A DNA stretch of 64,000 bases from Streptomyces griseus (GTDB taxonomy: Bacteria; Actinomycetota; Actinomycetes; Nanopelagicales; Nanopelagicaceae): assembly GCA_945884695.1 (NCBI GenBank), contig CAMCYO010000006.1, positions 1-64,000 of the forward strand, given 5' to 3'. This document shows, piece after piece, positions 61,883 to 64,000 of the stretch. Each line of letters begins with the position of its first letter. Positions within the stretch are counted from its first letter, which is position 1. The notes below the pieces were generated by a model, which saw only the letters and a list, made by a program, of their open reading frames with translations, was not told the DNA's origin and made no database searches. The translations under genes and the position numbers were made by a program.

Positions 61883-62803
61883 ATGTCTAACTCTGAATTC
61901 GCAGAAGTTATTGACGCATTTGAAAAGAATTTACGAACTGAACGTCATCTCTCCGATCACACAATCCGTGCCTACCTTGGTGATCTTGAGAGTTTGACGG
62001 CACATTTGGGCGCTCTAGGTATTACCGATATTTCGAAATTAGAACTTTCTCACATTCGTTCATGGCTTGCCAATATGCAAGTAAAAGGTGGAGCTCGCAC
62101 TTCATTATCTCGCAGAGCAGTATCTATACGGTTATTTACAAAATGGGCGAAGAAAAAGGGATATACAGAAACTGATGTTGGAGTGCAATTAGTAACGCCA
62201 AAACCACACCGCACGCTTCCTGAAGTATTAGATATTCCTAGTGCAACTCTTGCAATGGACGCTCTTGCACTTCGCGTTAGTGAAGAAGAAGATTCACCCA
62301 TGTCGCTACGAGATTGTGCGATGGTTGAAGTTCTTTATGCAAGCGGAGCACGTGTCAGTGAACTCTGTGGTCTGGATTTCGATTCTATTGATTACGAACG
62401 CCAAACAATTCGCGTATTGGGTAAAGGCAATAAAGAACGGACAATCCCGATCGGCAATCCAGCAATGAAAGCTTTAAATGCGTGGGTCAAAGATGGACGC
62501 CCACATGTTGCAACAAATATTTCCACCAACGCTGTTTTTTTGGGAGCACGAGGAAAGAGAATCGATCAACGCACTGTTCGGACCGTTGTCTATGAAGCGT
62601 TATCTGCTTTAGAAGGATTCGAACGTATGGGTCCACATGCACTTCGACATTCTGCCGCGACACATTTATTAGAGGGCGGTGCCGATTTGCGAACAGTGCA
62701 AGAGATATTAGGACATGCATCACTTGCAACTACTCAGATTTATACTCACGTTTCAACTCAAAGACTTCAACAAGCCTTCAAACAAGCCCATCCACGCGCA
62801 TAG
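61883..62803 (+). CDS. xerC: Tyrosine recombinase XerC/XerD
   Basis: A 306-residue site-specific recombinase that resolves chromosome dimers at dif. The SAM-like N-terminal core-binding domain is at about 5-90. The catalytic arginine lies in YASGARVSELCGL, the lysine in GKGNKERTIPI, HxxR in HALRHSAATHLLEGG, and the tail GHASLATTQIYTHVS carries the nucleophilic tyrosine. Its position before rpsB-tsf matches XerC of actinobacteria. It is a housekeeping recombinase, not linked to the cassette at 500-1,800. Confidence 0.93.
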   Translation: MSNSEFAEVIDAFEKNLRTERHLSDHTIRAYLGDLESLTAHLGALGITDISKLELSHIRSWLANMQVKGGARTSLSRRAVSIRLFTKWAKKKGYTETDVGVQLVTPKPHRTLPEVLDIPSATLAMDALALRVSEEEDSPMSLRDCAMVEVLYASGARVSELCGLDFDSIDYERQTIRVLGKGNKERTIPIGNPAMKALNAWVKDGRPHVATNISTNAVFLGARGKRIDQRTVRTVVYEALSALEGFERMGPHALRHSAATHLLEGGADLRTVQEILGHASLATTQIYTHVSTQRLQQAFKQAHPRA

Positions 62804-62953
62804 AGCTGGCTTTTCTGGTGGATTTTGCACCACATTTCCTCGGGTAGTATTTGCCCTGCACCACAACCCATGTAAAAGTGAGATTGCGGTGACTTCACGC
62901 ACTTAGCAAGAGCCATTTCGGTCCAGGCAACTGGTCGGCGTTTAAGTGCTAGA

Positions 62954-63003
62954 GGGCCAACAAAAGTTGGTCCATTAACCGAGAGCTAACTTCGCAAGAA
63001 GTT
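62954..63003 (+). promoter_or_regulatory. Two hairpins in the rpsB leader
   Basis: GGGCCAAC-AAAA-GTTGGTCC (62954-62973, 8 bp with one G-U) and AACTTC-GCAA-GAAGTT (62988-63003, 6 bp) lie just before the rpsB ribosome binding site. The rest of the 221-base spacer after xerC shows no gene or terminator. Autoregulation by S2 is a possible role. Confidence 0.4.
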
Positions 63004-63024
63004 GGCAAGAAGGAGTGTGCCGCC

Positions 63025-63831
63025 ATGGCGGTTGTAACAATGCGAGAACTTCTCGACAGCGGAGTCCACTTTGGACACCAGACTCGTCGATGGAATCCAA
63101 AAATGAAGCGCTTTATTTTTGCTGAGCGCAATGGTATTTACATTATCGATATCCAACAATCACTGGGGCTCATCGATAGCGCCTATGAATTTGTGAAAGA
63201 TGTTGTTGCCAAAGGTGGACACGTCTTGTTCGTCGGAACAAAGAAGCAAGCACAAGAGCCAATCATTCAACAATCAGCACGCGTAGGAATGCCATACGTA
63301 ACTGAGCGCTGGCTCGGTGGAATGCTCACAAACTTCCCAACTGTCTACAAGCGTATTCAACGCCTCAAGGAACTTGAAGCGCTAGAAAATGCCAATGATC
63401 AGTTGCTAACGAAGAAAGAACTTCTTGTCCTTCGTCGCGAACGCGAAAAATTGAACAAGAACCTCAATGGAATTCGTAACATGACCAAGTTGCCAAGTGC
63501 AATTTGGGTAGTGGATACAAAGAAAGAGCATTTAGCAGTTGCTGAAGCTAAAAAGCTCGGAATCCCAGTTATTGCAATCTTGGACACAAACTGTGATCCA
63601 GATGAAGTTGATTTCAAGATTCCTGGTAACGATGATGCGATTCGTTCTATTGGATTGCTTACTCGTGTTATCACTGATGCAATTGTTGCAGGCTTACAAG
63701 CACGTGCTGCCAATGTGAAGGAAGAAGTCAAGCCTGTTGAAAACGTTGTTGCAGCCGGAGAACCACTTGCGGACTGGGAGAAAGAAATTCTTGACGGTAC
63801 AACTCCAGCATCACCTGCAGTGGAGGCATAA
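63025..63831 (+). CDS. rpsB: 30S ribosomal protein S2
   Basis: A 268-residue small-subunit protein. Signatures are [52 protein letters not shown] and [29 protein letters not shown]. An acidic Ala-rich tail of about 35 residues ends it. The ATG at 63025 follows AAGGAG. It is directly followed by tsf. Confidence 0.97.
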   Translation: MAVVTMRELLDSGVHFGHQTRRWNPKMKRFIFAERNGIYIIDIQQSLGLIDSAYEFVKDVVAKGGHVLFVGTKKQAQEPIIQQSARVGMPYVTERWLGGMLTNFPTVYKRIQRLKELEALENANDQLLTKKELLVLRREREKLNKNLNGIRNMTKLPSAIWVVDTKKEHLAVAEAKKLGIPVIAILDTNCDPDEVDFKIPGNDDAIRSIGLLTRVITDAIVAGLQARAANVKEEVKPVENVVAAGEPLADWEKEILDGTTPASPAVEA

Positions 63832-63832
63832 G

Positions 63833-64000
63833 TTGAAGTATTCGGCCGAAGATGTAAAGAAGCTCCGTGAAGCAACTGCAGCAGGAATGCTCGATTGCAA
63901 AAAGGCGCTCGATGAAGCAGAAGGTGATTTCGACAAAGCGGTAGAAATCATTCGCGTTAAGGGCTTGAAGGGCGTCACCAAGCGTGAAGGCCGTACAACT
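63833..64000 (+). CDS. tsf: Elongation factor Ts, N-terminal part (cut by window end)
   Basis: The first 56 codons start from TTG at 63833, six bases after GGAGG and one base after the rpsB stop. They read [18 protein letters not shown], then [20 protein letters not shown] and [16 protein letters not shown]. This is the UBA-like ribosome/EF-Tu contacting start of EF-Ts, the nucleotide exchange factor of EF-Tu. The gene runs off the right edge. Confidence 0.95.
   Translation, partial: MKYSAEDVKKLREATAAGMLDCKKALDEAEGDFDKAVEIIRVKGLKGVTKREGRTT

Noticed and set aside
61883..62803. xerC as the integrase of the tRNA-Lys cassette
   Set aside because: It is 60 kb away, sits in the conserved place before rpsB-tsf and has the full Xer signature, so it is the housekeeping recombinase.

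Overview
The window is a gene-dense, AT-leaning stretch of an actinobacterial chromosome. I judge G+C by eye to be in the 40s percent. Its backbone follows the classic actinobacterial order known from Mycobacterium tuberculosis: ettA, thioesterase, glbO, HNH, pepN, rpiB, tig, clpP1-clpP2, clpX, valS-folC-DUF4233-ndk, rne, rplU-rpmA-obg-proB, proA, gatCAB, ilvD, ilvBNC-serA-leuB. Actinobacterial gene order at low G+C, very short spacers, overlapping genes and few paralogues point to a streamlined freshwater actinobacterium of the acI / Nanopelagicales type (Planktophila- or Nanopelagicus-like). That assignment is inferred from gene order and base composition, not from a database search.

Layout. 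Positions 1-1,900 are an accessory patch: the end of a cut-off gene, decayed tRNA pieces, a secreted protein with Pro/Thr/Ser repeats, and an intact tRNA-Lys. From 1,960 to 9,240 lie nitrogen and phosphate genes: PII and an ammonium transporter, pyrophosphatase, oligoribonuclease, and a pstCAB-pstS phosphate system with a PHO-box-like operator. From 9,290 to 18,100 is a housekeeping block (ettA, glbO, mscS, HNH, pepN, trmB, rpiB). From 18,120 to 19,810 is a second accessory patch: a gene remnant, a collagen-like surface protein, and tRNA-Gly and tRNA-Pro. From 19,870 to 28,700 come protein folding and turnover (tig, clpP1P2, clpX), valS, folC and ndk. From 28,700 to 34,440 is the cell-shape operon mreBCD-PBP2-rodA. 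From 34,600 to 42,560 come RNase E/G, L21, L27, Obg, and proB and proA split by a divergent serine hydrolase. From 42,590 to 45,890 is gatCAB. From 45,885 to 51,200 is an accessory block of a two-gene secreted/surface operon and a drug-type MFS exporter. From 51,300 to 61,870 is a nearly complete branched-chain amino acid pathway plus serA and citramalate synthase, with a transcription attenuator before ilvB. The window ends with xerC, rpsB and the start of tsf.

How the genes work together. PstCABS imports phosphate, and the PII/Amt pair takes up and senses ammonium. The ilv/leu/cim genes supply valine, leucine and isoleucine; a 12-codon leader peptide rich in Val and Ile, followed by a terminator, should tune them to charged tRNA supply. 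MreBCD-PBP2-RodA build the lateral wall. Tig and ClpXP1P2 handle nascent and damaged proteins, with a ClgR-like operator before clpP1.

The most interesting observations are: widespread leaderless-type promoters (TAnnnT followed 6-8 bases later by the start codon), two of which use the upstream gene's stop codon as the start of the -10 box; the ilv attenuator; an Amt whose first twin-histidine is glutamate; a tRNA-Lys-flanked mini-cassette; and a large secreted protein with one domain apparently nested inside another. I saw no CRISPR array, no recognisable prophage and no insertion sequence.
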